DNA of 64,000 nt from Anaerolineaceae bacterium UBA3924. GTDB taxonomy: Bacteria; Chloroflexota; Anaerolineae; Anaerolineales; Anaerolineaceae. Below are positions 46,089-54,951 of the stretch, piece by piece. The notes below the pieces were generated by a model. The model was not told the DNA's origin and ran no database searches. It saw only the letters and a program-made list of their open reading frames with translations. Where the stretch lies: NCBI GenBank assembly GCA_002385985.1, contig DGEO01000037.1:16187-80186 (forward strand). The letters are read 5' to 3'. Each line of letters starts with the position of its first letter. Position 1 is the first letter of the stretch. Both the position numbers and the translations under genes were made by a program.

Positions 46089-46654
46089 CAGGTTTGGTTC
46101 TTTGCTAAAGTAGGATCTTGACGCCCGCCGTGGCGGACTTCGTACAATTCTAATACAAAGCACAGGGAAGACAGCCGGTTCAGATAACTCAGCAGGAACC
46201 GGTTCTGCGAACCGCCGCTGGCCAGCAGCTGCGCCATCCAGCGCTCCGCCCGCCGCACGACCGTGCGCGCCAGATCCAGCGCGGCGGCGGAGGGCGTGTC
46301 TCCTGGCAGGATGAACTCGTTAGGCATCTGCACCTGGCTGCCGATGCGCTCCACTTCCGCTTCCAGCCGCTGCACTGTCTCCGCGGAAATGGACTGGGAG
46401 TATTTTTCCGTGTCCGCCCCGGCGGAGGTCTCAGCCATCAGCCGGTACAGGTCCCGCTGCACGGCGAGAATGGCTTCCCGGACCGCTTCGGTCTGGCACA
46501 GGCTGCGCGCCAGCCCCAGCGCGGCGTTGGCTTCGTCCAGCGCGCCGATGGTCTCGATGCGCAGATCAAATTTCGACACCCGCCCGCCGCCAAGCGTGCC
46601 GGTGGTGCCGTCGTCACCGGAGGCGGTAAAGTAGGGAGGAGTCTCTGCGCTCAT
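46088..46654 (-). CDS. PduO-type cob(I)alamin adenosyltransferase
   Basis: 188 residues. GDDGTTGTLGGGRVSKFDLRIE is the ATP-binding N-terminal motif, and RRAERWMAQLL with LSYLNRLSSLCFVLE the C-terminal cobalamin-binding signature. It makes adenosylcobalamin from cob(I)alamin and ATP, fitting the organism's use of corrinoids elsewhere in the window. Four-base ATGA overlap with the upstream gene and a one-base overlap with DUF554. Confidence 0.93.
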   Translation of the reverse strand: MSAETPPYFTASGDDGTTGTLGGGRVSKFDLRIETIGALDEANAALGLARSLCQTEAVREAILAVQRDLYRLMAETSAGADTEKYSQSISAETVQRLEAEVERIGSQVQMPNEFILPGDTPSAAALDLARTVVRRAERWMAQLLASGGSQNRFLLSYLNRLSSLCFVLELYEVRHGGRQDPTLAKNQT

Positions 46655-47229
46655 GATGTCTGAGGAAGCCGGTAAAGGAACCAGAACGACTTCTCGGGGA
46701 AGGCTTCCCGGACCGCTTCATCCCAGACGAACTGCGCGGATTGAACCATGGCCCTCAGCAGGCCGTCGGTGGCTGCCAGAGCGGATTTCTCCTGCGCCAG
46801 TGAGCCTTCCAGCTCCCCGCACAGCAGCTCCAGGATCACCCGCTGGCGAACCTGATAGGCATACTCCGCCGCGGATGGCGAGCCGGACTTGCGCAGATCG
46901 TTAAGCATTTCCTGCCAGCGGGCCAGCCTCTGCCGGAACTCTTCACCGGCCTTCTTGATCCAGTGGGCCTTCCAGCGCTCACGCAGCTGCGTGACATGCT
47001 CCTGTATGCGGTCGAGTTCCTCACGCATCTCCGGCGGCCAGTCGACGCCCTGCAGCCGCTTCAGGCTGAGCATCAGGTTCCCGATGGTAAACCGCGGCAC
47101 ATCCCCCGCCCTTGCCCGAGCGCCAGGCACGGGCCAGTACAGCGAGGAGGACAGCAGGTAGCGCTCCAGCTCATCCAGCGCGGCGCGGGCAATCACCCAA
47201 TCCTTGTTCAAGGCTTGAATTTCTGTCAT
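46651..47229 (-). CDS. helical hypothetical protein
   Basis: 192 residues, family not recognised. It is almost entirely helical and rich in Leu, Glu, Arg and Trp, with no transmembrane segment or signal peptide. ATG at 47229 follows GGAGGAGGGG; the longer open frame extends into the binding-protein gene and is rejected. Its stop overlaps the adenosyltransferase start by four bases, so it may assist that enzyme or simply share its transcript. Confidence 0.68.
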   Translation of the reverse strand: MTEIQALNKDWVIARAALDELERYLLSSSLYWPVPGARARAGDVPRFTIGNLMLSLKRLQGVDWPPEMREELDRIQEHVTQLRERWKAHWIKKAGEEFRQRLARWQEMLNDLRKSGSPSAAEYAYQVRQRVILELLCGELEGSLAQEKSALAATDGLLRAMVQSAQFVWDEAVREAFPEKSFWFLYRLPQTS

Positions 47230-47260
47230 CCCCTCCTCCGGCTGAATGATGGTGATGTGG

Positions 47261-48958
47261 TTATGGAGCCGGGCTGGCCTTCGCCTGAGCCGCTTCACCC
47301 GTTCTGGTTGCCAGATGCCACTCCAGCACGGTCGCGAAGCGGTCGCTCGGGTCGAAGAGCGGTCCCATCTGCACGCCGCCGACGGCTCGATCCACAGCAT
47401 AAGTATATACCGGGTAGTACAGCGGCAGCGCGGGCATTTCCCGGGCGAACACCACCTGGAAGCTGCGGTAGATGCGTGTGCGCTCGGCCATATCTGTCTC
47501 TGTGCGGGCCTGCTCCAGGTATTCGCTGGCGATGCGGTTGTCCCACTGGCTGTAATTCTGGCCGCCGGTCGCCTGTACCTGATCCCAGAAGGGATAGGGG
47601 TCGGGATCTGGAGAGCGAGACAGGTTCAGGTCCACCAGCACAGCCTGGAAGCTGCGCGTCTCCAGGTAATCGCTGATCAGCTCGTCATAGGGAACCGCCT
47701 GCAGGGCCACGTCCACACCCAGCTCCAGCCAGTTGTCCTGGATCACTTCGGCGATCCGGCGGTGCGTGTCGGTGTCCGGGTGCAGCAGCGTAAAGCGCAG
47801 CACGACGCCGTCTTTCGAGCGGATGCCGGTTTCCTCGTCGATCTTGTAGCCGGCCTGGCTCAGCGCTTCTTTGGCCGCCTCGCGGTCAAACGCTACCTGC
47901 GGAGTCTCCTCGTAATAAGCCCAGGTTTCGGGGAAGATCACCCCGTTGGCAATGATCGCCTGGCCGTTCAGCACCCGGTCCACCATGTACTGTCGGTTCA
48001 GGCCCTGCAGCAGCGCCTGCCGAAGGTCGGAGTCCTGGAGGAAGGCGTATTCGGGGTTCTTCAGGTTGAACATCACCAGTGCCAGCTCGGGGCGGCGGCC
48101 GGTGTACACGGACAGACCCTCCTCAGCCAGCACGTCCGGGAGGATATCCTCACCGATCGACTGGATGCCCTGCACCAGCCCTTCGCGGTAGGCCTGCAGC
48201 GCGGACTGCCCGTCCGGATAAAAGCGGAAGATGATCTCCTGGATGAAGGGCTTCTCGCCGAAGTAGTCCTCGTAGGCCACCAGCTGCACGCCCTGGATCA
48301 CGCCGTCATCAGCGATCACGCCGCCGAAGCGGTACGGTCCGCTGCCCACCGGCTCGATGTTGAACCCGGCGTCGATCATCTGATCAAACGTCTGGTCACC
48401 GAGCAGGTGCTCGGGGATCACGCCAAAGGTCAGGTAATCGATGAACGGCGAGAACGGCTCCGGCAGGCGGAACTGCAGGTGAGTCTCGTCCAGCGCTTCC
48501 ACTTCCACTGTGTCCCAGAACTCCTGCAGGTCGGCCGGGACCACGTCGTTGTCCGAACGCAGCATCTCCACCGTGAACACCACGTCCTGCGCGGTCACGG
48601 GCTGGCCGTCGTGCCATTTGGCCCCTTCCTGCAGGACCAGGTTGTAGACGGTGCCATCCTCAGAAACGCCCCAGTTGGCGGCCAGCTCGGGATTGGGAAT
48701 CCCGCGCTCGTCAAAGCGAACCAGCTGGCTGAAGATCAGGCGGTTGATGTCACGGTCCGTCTGGTTGTAATAGTCCAGCAGCGGGTTCAGTCGCTGCAGG
48801 GATCCCACAAGCGCTTCCGTGTAGTTTCCCCCTCGCACCGGCTCAGGTGTCGTGATCGGATTGGACTCGACGGATTGCTCGCTCAGCAGCAGGATGCCCA
48901 CGACCAATCCAGCCAGGAAGATGATTGCCAGTTGCCAGGAAACTTTTTTCATATGCAT
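47261..48958 (-). CDS. family 5 (peptide/nickel-type) ABC substrate-binding protein
   Basis: 565 residues. An N-terminal signal anchor (about 8-25) has no lipobox Cys, so the protein is probably held by its uncleaved helix. LNPLLDYYNQTDRDINRLIFSQL, KWHDGQPVTAQDVVFTVEML and the late YSQWDNRIASEYLEQA match SBP family 5. No permease or ATPase is adjacent, so it must work with a remote Opp/Dpp system or serve as a binding protein only. The start region lies just after a hairpin following secG. Confidence 0.88.
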   Translation of the reverse strand: MHMKKVSWQLAIIFLAGLVVGILLLSEQSVESNPITTPEPVRGGNYTEALVGSLQRLNPLLDYYNQTDRDINRLIFSQLVRFDERGIPNPELAANWGVSEDGTVYNLVLQEGAKWHDGQPVTAQDVVFTVEMLRSDNDVVPADLQEFWDTVEVEALDETHLQFRLPEPFSPFIDYLTFGVIPEHLLGDQTFDQMIDAGFNIEPVGSGPYRFGGVIADDGVIQGVQLVAYEDYFGEKPFIQEIIFRFYPDGQSALQAYREGLVQGIQSIGEDILPDVLAEEGLSVYTGRRPELALVMFNLKNPEYAFLQDSDLRQALLQGLNRQYMVDRVLNGQAIIANGVIFPETWAYYEETPQVAFDREAAKEALSQAGYKIDEETGIRSKDGVVLRFTLLHPDTDTHRRIAEVIQDNWLELGVDVALQAVPYDELISDYLETRSFQAVLVDLNLSRSPDPDPYPFWDQVQATGGQNYSQWDNRIASEYLEQARTETDMAERTRIYRSFQVVFAREMPALPLYYPVYTYAVDRAVGGVQMGPLFDPSDRFATVLEWHLATRTGEAAQAKASPAP

Positions 48959-48967
48959 TTAAACTCA

Positions 48968-49006
48968 AAAGGGCGAGCCCCTATCGAACCAAGTGAGTCG
49001 CCCTTT
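48968..49006 (-). terminator. hairpin between secG and the binding-protein gene
   Basis: AAAGGGCGA/TCGCCCTTT 9-bp stem with a 21-base loop. On the minus strand it is followed by TTTTGAGTTT and ends about 10 bases before the next ATG, so it may be a partial terminator. Confidence 0.6.
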
Positions 49007-49050
49007 ATGACCTTGGATTTGAGATTCAGATGAAAGAATTCCAGCGAAGT

Positions 49051-49272
49051 TTACCCCAATGCGACGGTCACCAGTGTGAGAATGATGAACAGGACAGCCA
49101 GGCCGATGGTGATGTAAAACAGGGTCTTCTCTAAACCCCGCCGCTGAGTGAACACCGAACCGGTATCGGCGCCAGTCAGGCCGCCCAGACCAACGCCCTT
49201 GTTCTGCAAGATCACGCTCGCGATCAGGGCGATGGAAGTTATAATCAAGGCGATGTCGAAATAGGTTGCCAC
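49051..49272 (-). CDS. secG: preprotein translocase subunit SecG
   Basis: 73 residues with two transmembrane helices (about 5-24 and 50-70) and the conserved cytoplasmic loop LQNKGVGLGGLTG...FTQRRGLEKTL. SecG is the small auxiliary subunit of the SecYEG channel. GTG start at 49272 with AGGAGGT. Confidence 0.93.
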   Translation of the reverse strand: MATYFDIALIITSIALIASVILQNKGVGLGGLTGADTGSVFTQRRGLEKTLFYITIGLAVLFIILTLVTVALG

Positions 49273-49336
49273 GCAGTACCTCCTGGAATGTGAACAGGGA
49301 GATTATACCTTCCAAAAACCCGATTCGTCAACCACA

Positions 49337-50404
49337 ATGCATGAAATTATCGTCAACCTTCACAATCACACCCGGTATTCCGACGGAACCGGGACCCATG
49401 CCGATATTGCCCGGGCCGCTCTGGACAGCGGCCTGGATGTCGTCATTGTCACCGACCACAACGTCCTGGTAAAAGGCGTCGATGGATATGTGCGGCGGAA
49501 AAGCAAACGGGTACTTCTGCTGGTCGGGGAAGAGATCCACGATCCCTGGGCCACCCCGCAGAAGAATCACCTGCTGGTGATCGGCGCCCGGCGGGAGCTG
49601 GCCGGTTACTCGCACAGCCCCCAGCAGGTCATCGATCAGGCCGGCATGGACGGCGCGCTGACCTATCTGGCGCACCCCTACGAGCATCCCCTGGCGCTGA
49701 TCAAAGAGCCGGCCATTCCCTGGCTAGACTGGCAGGTGCAGGGCTTTACCGGTATTGAACTGTGGAACAACCTGAGCGAAATCAAGAGCGTCTCGCGAAA
49801 CAGCCTGCTGGCCCTCTTCTACACCCTTTTCCCCCGCTGGCTGGCGCACAGTCCCCTGCCCGAAACGCTGGAACAGTGGGACTCGCTGACCACCGCCGGA
49901 AAGCGCGTCGTAGCGGTCGGCGGGTCCGACGGCCACGCGCTGGATTTCCACCTCGGACCCTTCCGGCGGACCATCTTCCCTTACCAGTTCCATTTCAGGT
50001 CCATCAATAACCACGTGCTGCTGGACGAGCCGCTGAGCGGCGATGCGGATCGCGACCGCGCACTGGTGTTGGATGCGCTTAGCCGAGGGCACTCCTTCGT
50101 CGGCTACGACCTGCCCGCCCCGACCAACGGCTTTCGCTTCACCGCCCAGCACAGGCGCGGCCTGTCGATCATGGGAGACGAGGCCGCCCTCGAGGGCAGC
50201 GCGACCCTGCAAATCCACCTGCCCTACGCGGCCGAGTGCCGCCTGATCTGCGACGGCCAGGTGGTGCAGACCTGGAAAGGCCAGGAGAGCTGCACCTACA
50301 TCACCTCGCAGCCGGGCGTGTACCGCGCCGAAGTCTACCTGCGCTACGGCGGCGTGCGCCGCGGGTGGATTTTCTCCAACCCGATCTACCTGCGGAGGAG
50401 CTGA
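49337..50404 (+). CDS. PHP-domain phosphoesterase-like protein
   Basis: 355 residues. Metal-binding motif NLHNHTRYSDGTGT, then DVVIVTDHNVLV and the late GGSDGHALD match the PHP domain. It could be a polyphosphate, histidinol-phosphate or nucleotide phosphoesterase. The C-terminal 110 residues are beta-rich and may form a separate domain. No clear Shine-Dalgarno; ybaK follows after 2 bases. Confidence 0.86.
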   Translation: MHEIIVNLHNHTRYSDGTGTHADIARAALDSGLDVVIVTDHNVLVKGVDGYVRRKSKRVLLLVGEEIHDPWATPQKNHLLVIGARRELAGYSHSPQQVIDQAGMDGALTYLAHPYEHPLALIKEPAIPWLDWQVQGFTGIELWNNLSEIKSVSRNSLLALFYTLFPRWLAHSPLPETLEQWDSLTTAGKRVVAVGGSDGHALDFHLGPFRRTIFPYQFHFRSINNHVLLDEPLSGDADRDRALVLDALSRGHSFVGYDLPAPTNGFRFTAQHRRGLSIMGDEAALEGSATLQIHLPYAAECRLICDGQVVQTWKGQESCTYITSQPGVYRAEVYLRYGGVRRGWIFSNPIYLRRS

Positions 50405-50406
50405 CC

Positions 50407-50907
50407 ATGCCGGCCAACAACGTCACCCGTATGCTGGATGCGAAGAAGATCGCTTACACCGCCTTCGAAACCGAGCCGGTCAAACTCGGGGCCAGGGAAA
50501 CCGCCCGCCGGCTTGGCGTTCCCGTCGAAATTGTCTACAAAACCATCGTGGTGAAGCGCGAGAAGGCCGGAAAACTCATCCTGGCAGTCGTGCCGGGGGA
50601 TGCCGCCGTGGACCTCAAGCGCCTGGCGTCTGCGCTGGGCGAAAAGAAGCTGCAGCTGCCTACCCAGGCCGAAGCCGAGAAGCTGACCGGGCTGCAGGCC
50701 GGAGGGATCTCGCCTCTGGCGTTGATCAACCGCGGTTTTCAGGTGGTCATCGATGAGCGCGCCCGCAGCAAGGACCAGATCCACATCTCCGGCGGGCAGC
50801 GCGGCCTTAACATTCGCATCGGCACCGCCGACCTGGCCGGTCTGGTCCGAGCGCGCTTCGCCCCCATCAGCCAGCCGCTGGCCGAGGGTGAAGAAGACGC
50901 GGACTAA
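50407..50907 (+). CDS. ybaK: Cys-tRNA(Pro)/YbaK-type deacylase
   Basis: 166 residues. [21 protein letters not shown] at the start, VYKTIVVKR with the catalytic Lys and GGISPLALI are YbaK/EbsC features. It hydrolyses Cys-tRNA(Pro), clearing misacylated tRNA. ATG at 50407 follows GGAGGAG; the longer open frame into the PHP gene is rejected. The stop codon overlaps that of convergent rtcB. Confidence 0.93.
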   Translation: MPANNVTRMLDAKKIAYTAFETEPVKLGARETARRLGVPVEIVYKTIVVKREKAGKLILAVVPGDAAVDLKRLASALGEKKLQLPTQAEAEKLTGLQAGGISPLALINRGFQVVIDERARSKDQIHISGGQRGLNIRIGTADLAGLVRARFAPISQPLAEGEEDAD

Positions 50908-52352
50908 CCCTTGATCACCACCACCGGGCGCAGACGGGCGACCTTTTTCGCAATCCCGGCGCCCTGCACGGCCTTCACCACATCGTCCACGTCTTTGTAA
51001 GCCTGCGGGGCTTCCTCCGCCAGGCCGGCCATCGACCCGGCGCGGATATGGATGCCCTCAGCCTGCAGCTCATTCCGCAGCCGTTCGCCGCGCACTTCTT
51101 TTTTCGCCCGCGAGCGGCTCATCACCCGCCCGGCGCCATGGCAGGACGAGCCAAAGGACCGCTCCATACTGCCTTCCGTCCCCACCAGCACCCAGGAGGC
51201 CGTGCCCATGCTGCCAGGGACGAACACCGGCTGCCCCGTCTTCGAGTATTCAACAGGGATTCCCGGAGCGCCCGGCCCGAAGGCCCGCGTGGCCCCCTTG
51301 CGGTGCACGCACACACGCACATCCTCTCCGCCCACCCGGTGCGTTTCCACCTTGCCGATGTTGTGGGCCAGGTCATACACCTGATGCAAATGCCAGTTCT
51401 TGACCTTTCCCGCCAGCACTTCTTCGAACGCCTGGCGGGCGTAGTGAGCCAGCACCTGCCGGTTGCAGAAGGCGAAGTTGGCAGCCGCCCGCATGGCGGC
51501 CATGTAGTCCTCTCCCTCGGGCGAGTTCATCGGCGCGCAGACCAGCTCCCGGTCGGGCAGCTTGATCTGGTAGCGCTTGACCGCCGGCTGCAGCAGCTGG
51601 ACATAGTCGCTGCACACCTGGTGACCCAGCCCGCGCGAACCGCAGTGGATCAGCAGGGTAAGCATACCCTCTTCCAGACCCATTACCGCGGCCGCCTCCG
51701 GGTCGAAGACCTGCTCGACCACATCCACTTCGATGAAATGGTTGCCGGAGCCCAGCGTACCCAGCTGGTTGATCCCGCGCTGCCGGGCGCGCTGGCTAAT
51801 TTTGGCCGGGTCCGCGCCTTCGATGCGGCCTTCCTCTTCCGTCCGGCGCAGGTCCTGCTCGCTGGCCATGCCCTTCTTCAACGCCCAGCGCGAACCCTCG
51901 CGGCAGACCGCGTCCAGCTCCGCCTGGGTCAACGACAGGTGACCCTGTTTGCCCACCCCGCTGGGGCAGTAATGGTCCAGCGCAATGGCCAGGTCCTCCA
52001 GGAATGGTTCGGCTTCCTCCAGCCGGATCTGCGAGCCAAGCAGGCGCACCCCGCAGTTGATGTCATACCCGATGGCCCCCGGCGAGATCACCCCGTCCGG
52101 ATAGCGGGTCGCCGCCACGCCGCCGATGGGGAAGCCGTACCCCTGGTGCATGTCGGGCATCACCACCACATGCCCCACCAGGCCTGGCAGGGTGGCCGCG
52201 TTCACCGCTTGATCCAGCGAGAGGTCCTCCAGGCTGCTTTCCAGCATATCCCGGCTGGCGAACAGTCGCACCGGCACGCGCATATCCGGCCGGTAGTCGA
52301 CCGGGATCTCCCATTCATAATCGCTAATCTTTCGTACTGCCTTCAGCTCCAT
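50904..52352 (-). CDS. rtcB: RNA-splicing ligase RtcB
   Basis: 482 residues. Metal and guanylate sites are intact: [43 protein letters not shown] and the nucleophilic His in [11 protein letters not shown]. It joins 2',3'-cyclic phosphate and 5'-OH RNA ends using GTP and Mn2+. Archease, its activator, lies directly upstream in the same direction, so the pair acts as one RNA repair unit. Confidence 0.96.
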   Translation of the reverse strand: MELKAVRKISDYEWEIPVDYRPDMRVPVRLFASRDMLESSLEDLSLDQAVNAATLPGLVGHVVVMPDMHQGYGFPIGGVAATRYPDGVISPGAIGYDINCGVRLLGSQIRLEEAEPFLEDLAIALDHYCPSGVGKQGHLSLTQAELDAVCREGSRWALKKGMASEQDLRRTEEEGRIEGADPAKISQRARQRGINQLGTLGSGNHFIEVDVVEQVFDPEAAAVMGLEEGMLTLLIHCGSRGLGHQVCSDYVQLLQPAVKRYQIKLPDRELVCAPMNSPEGEDYMAAMRAAANFAFCNRQVLAHYARQAFEEVLAGKVKNWHLHQVYDLAHNIGKVETHRVGGEDVRVCVHRKGATRAFGPGAPGIPVEYSKTGQPVFVPGSMGTASWVLVGTEGSMERSFGSSCHGAGRVMSRSRAKKEVRGERLRNELQAEGIHIRAGSMAGLAEEAPQAYKDVDDVVKAVQGAGIAKKVARLRPVVVIKG

Positions 52353-52381
52353 CCCTGTCCCTCCCCGGAATCGTGTTCCGC

Positions 52382-52798
52382 TCAGACGTCAAACGTGATC
52401 GTCGCCGTGTAGCGGTCTCCGTCCCAGTGGATGTCGAGGTTGTGATAGGTAACCGCCTTGATCTCCTTGTCGATGCGCATCACCGGCGCGGTCGACAGCG
52501 CCGCATGCAGGACAGGGCCGTCGATCGCCAGCGCCAGGTGAGCAAAACCCTGGTTTTGCTCCTGCGTTATAAACAGCAGCTCGGAGAGGAAGGCTACCAG
52601 CAGGCTCTCCGGGTCAGAGTTCTTCAGGCTGAAGAAGTGCGCCGAAAGGGAGTCCGGATGGAGCTCCACCCCCATCAGGGAAACCATGCCCTGCGCGGCG
52701 GAATGAAACAGCCCGGAGAGGTCCGGCGCCCATACCTGCAGCGCCCAGTCAGCAGTGTGAGGGACTTCCTTGAATCCGCGTTCCTTCATGGCTTTCAC
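52382..52798 (-). CDS. archease, RtcB activator
   Basis: 138 residues. [39 protein letters not shown] and the closing [14 protein letters not shown] stretch ([14 protein letters not shown]) are typical of archease. It speeds RtcB guanylylation and turnover. The start is taken as GTG at 52798, 6 bases after AAGG; ATG at 52789 is an alternative. Transcribed divergently from fhaA from a shared -10 palindrome and 29 bases upstream of rtcB. Confidence 0.92.
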   Translation of the reverse strand: MKAMKERGFKEVPHTADWALQVWAPDLSGLFHSAAQGMVSLMGVELHPDSLSAHFFSLKNSDPESLLVAFLSELLFITQEQNQGFAHLALAIDGPVLHAALSTAPVMRIDKEIKAVTYHNLDIHWDGDRYTATITFDV

Positions 52799-52806
52799 AT
52801 TCGCCT

Positions 52807-52816
52807 TATAATTATA
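52807..52816. promoter_or_regulatory. symmetric bidirectional -10 palindrome TATAATTATA
   Basis: TATAATTATA reads identically on both strands and gives a TATAAT on each (52807-52812 plus; 52816-52811 minus). Predicted starts fall near 52819 for fhaA and 52804 for archease, so both mRNAs would have almost no leader. Confidence 0.65.
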
Positions 52817-52820
52817 GAAT

Positions 52821-53582
52821 ATGAAGTCAATGCTCGATCGAATTGAATCCCGGCTGCAAGCGGCCCTCGAGAGCCGTCTGCCCTGGATCAAGAACAGGCA
52901 TTCCACGAACTCGCTGGCGCAGCAACTGGTTGACGCGCTGTACGAGAAGGCGAAAACCAGCCCGGACGGCCAGGCTGTCGCCCCTGACGACTTCATCATC
53001 TACATGCATCCGGAACGGGCTGCCGCCTGGAACCGGCAAACAGACCTGCTTGACGACCTGCTGGCAGCCATCCAGAATGCGGCGGATGAAGAAAAGTACA
53101 AGTTCCTGCAGCCCCCCACCCTGCGCGTGCTGAGCGACAGCAGCCTGAAAACAGACGCGTACAAGATCAGCGCGGATTATAAGCCCTCCCCGCTGGAGCA
53201 GACCGCTTCCATGCCGGTGGAGCAGCCAGCCGGGGATTCCGGGCCGCTGCCGAAGAACGCGTTCCTGATCGTGGACGGGAACCGGGTCTTTCCCCTGCGC
53301 CAGCCGGTGATCAACATCGGCCGCCGCGCGGACAACCACCTGACCATCGACGACCCGCGCGTTTCGCGCAGTCACGCACAGATCCGGGTGACCAACGGCA
53401 GTTATATTCTGTTTGACCTCAACTCCACCGGCGGCACCTACGTCAACAACGAGCGCATCACCCGCTACAGCCTGCAGCCGGGCGATGTCATTTCGCTAGC
53501 CGGCGTGACCCTGGTGTACGGCGAAGACGCCCCCACCGGACCCCAAAAAGCGGAAGGCTCAACTTCACCCCTGTTTACCTGA
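52821..53582 (+). CDS. fhaA: FhaA-like protein (DUF3662 + FHA)
   Basis: 253 residues. Residues about 1-115 match the FhaA N-terminal domain (DUF3662); a linker follows, then a FHA phosphothreonine-binding domain (about 158-240) with INIGRRADNHLTIDDPRVSRSHAQI and LNSTGGTYVNNERI. In actinobacteria FhaA regulates peptidoglycan synthesis through phosphorylated partners. No SD precedes the ATG, consistent with a leaderless transcript. Confidence 0.9.
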   Translation: MKSMLDRIESRLQAALESRLPWIKNRHSTNSLAQQLVDALYEKAKTSPDGQAVAPDDFIIYMHPERAAAWNRQTDLLDDLLAAIQNAADEEKYKFLQPPTLRVLSDSSLKTDAYKISADYKPSPLEQTASMPVEQPAGDSGPLPKNAFLIVDGNRVFPLRQPVINIGRRADNHLTIDDPRVSRSHAQIRVTNGSYILFDLNSTGGTYVNNERITRYSLQPGDVISLAGVTLVYGEDAPTGPQKAEGSTSPLFT

Positions 53583-53595
53583 ACCTGACACCCAC

Positions 53596-54018
53596 ATGAG
53601 CGCCACCATCGTCCTCATCCTGCGGCTGCTGCTGGTCATCAGCCTGTACGCTTTCATCGCCTGGGCATTGATCACCATCTGGCGCGACCAGCGCCAGCAG
53701 GCCCTGCTGCTCGCCTCACGCCGCGTGCCGACCCTGCGCCTGCGGGTGGAGGAAGGGGAAACCGAAAAGGCCCAGTCCTTCGACAAGGCGGAAGTGCTGG
53801 TCGGGCGGGATGCCACCTGCGACTTTGTGCTCGAGAACGAGACGGTCTCCTTGCATCACGCCCGCCTGGTGTATCATCATAACCAGTGGTGGGTGGAAGA
53901 CTTGCAGTCCACCAACGGTACATTTTTGAATGATGAGCGCGTGTACATGCAGACGGTTCTGATTTCGAATGACGAACTGCGCTGCGGCAAGGTATATATC
54001 AACGTCACATTTGGATAA
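53596..54018 (+). CDS. FhaB-like membrane-anchored FHA protein
   Basis: 140 residues. An N-terminal transmembrane helix (about 4-24) is followed by a FHA domain with VLVGRDATCDFVLENETVSLHHARLVYHH and LQSTNGTFLNDERV. It sits directly after fhaA, as fhaB/fipA does in actinobacterial cell-wall clusters. No Ser/Thr kinase or phosphatase is in the window. Confidence 0.89.
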   Translation: MSATIVLILRLLLVISLYAFIAWALITIWRDQRQQALLLASRRVPTLRLRVEEGETEKAQSFDKAEVLVGRDATCDFVLENETVSLHHARLVYHHNQWWVEDLQSTNGTFLNDERVYMQTVLISNDELRCGKVYINVTFG

Positions 54019-54087
54019 GTTTTCGCTGCCGCCCCTGTGGACGGCGGGCGCGCGCGGACAAAGTACGATTGCATGGAGGAACCAGTG

Positions 54088-54951
54088 ATGGAGCAGCCCA
54101 TTCTTGGGGTTATCGGCGGCTCAGGCCTGTACGAAATGGATCAGCTCGAGCAGGTGGAACAGCGCCAGATTGAGACACCCTTCGGGCCGACCAGCTCGCC
54201 CATTACCATCGGGTCGATCGAAGGCATGCGGGTGGCCTTCCTGGCCCGGCACGGCATCGGGCATTTCATCTCCCCGAGCGAGGTCAACTATCGCGCCAAC
54301 ATCTACGCCCTCAAGATGCTGGGCGTGAAAAATGTGATCGGGATCAGCGCCTGCGGCTCCCTTCGCGAGGATTACGAGCCGGGGCATTTCGTTGTTCCCG
54401 ACCAGTTGATCGACTTCACCCGCCGCCGCGAGTCCAGCTTCTTCGGGAATGGGCTGGTGGTGCATGTCGGTGTCGCCCAGCCCTTCTGCCCGGCGCTGTC
54501 CGACCAGCTGCGTGCGGCCGCCAGCGCCGCCGGAGCGAATCTGCATCCCCGCGGCAGTTTCATCACCATTGAAGGCCCGCGCTTCTCCACCCGGGGTGAG
54601 TCTAATCTGTTCCGTTCCTGGTCGATCGACATTATCGGCATGACGACCGCCCCGGAGGCCTTCCTGGCCCGAGAAGCCGAGATGTGCTATGCAGTCCTGG
54701 CCCATATTACAGATTACGACGTCTGGCACGATGTGGAGGCCCCGGTCAGCGTGGACATGGTCATCGAAACCCTGGCCCAGAACACCGCCACAGCCAAGGC
54801 GACCATCGTCAACCTGCTGAAGCTCCTCCCCAACAAGCAGGACTGCGACTGCGACCACGCACTGCGTGACGCCTTCATCACCCCGATCGAAAAGGTCCCG
54901 GCTGAGGTGCGCGAAAAACTCGCCCCGATGCTGGAAAAATACATAAAGTAG
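54088..54951 (+). CDS. mtnP: S-methyl-5'-thioadenosine phosphorylase
   Basis: 287 residues. Phosphate site GVIGGSGLYEM, GISACGSLREDYEPGHFVVPDQLIDFTRR, EGPRFSTRGES and the purine-site ITDYDVWHD, where Asp favours 6-amino purines, all point to MTA phosphorylase rather than guanosine/inosine phosphorylase. It phosphorolyses methylthioadenosine in methionine salvage. ATG at 54088 has GGAGGA. It separates the FHA genes from the SEDS fusion, whose GTG start overlaps its stop (TAGTG). Confidence 0.91.
   Translation: MEQPILGVIGGSGLYEMDQLEQVEQRQIETPFGPTSSPITIGSIEGMRVAFLARHGIGHFISPSEVNYRANIYALKMLGVKNVIGISACGSLREDYEPGHFVVPDQLIDFTRRRESSFFGNGLVVHVGVAQPFCPALSDQLRAAASAAGANLHPRGSFITIEGPRFSTRGESNLFRSWSIDIIGMTTAPEAFLAREAEMCYAVLAHITDYDVWHDVEAPVSVDMVIETLAQNTATAKATIVNLLKLLPNKQDCDCDHALRDAFITPIEKVPAEVREKLAPMLEKYIK

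Noticed and set aside
47246..49033. A 595-codon rightward open frame opposite the binding-protein gene
   Set aside because: Antisense shadow: Val/His/Leu-rich with no motifs; the opposite strand encodes a canonical SBP family 5 protein.
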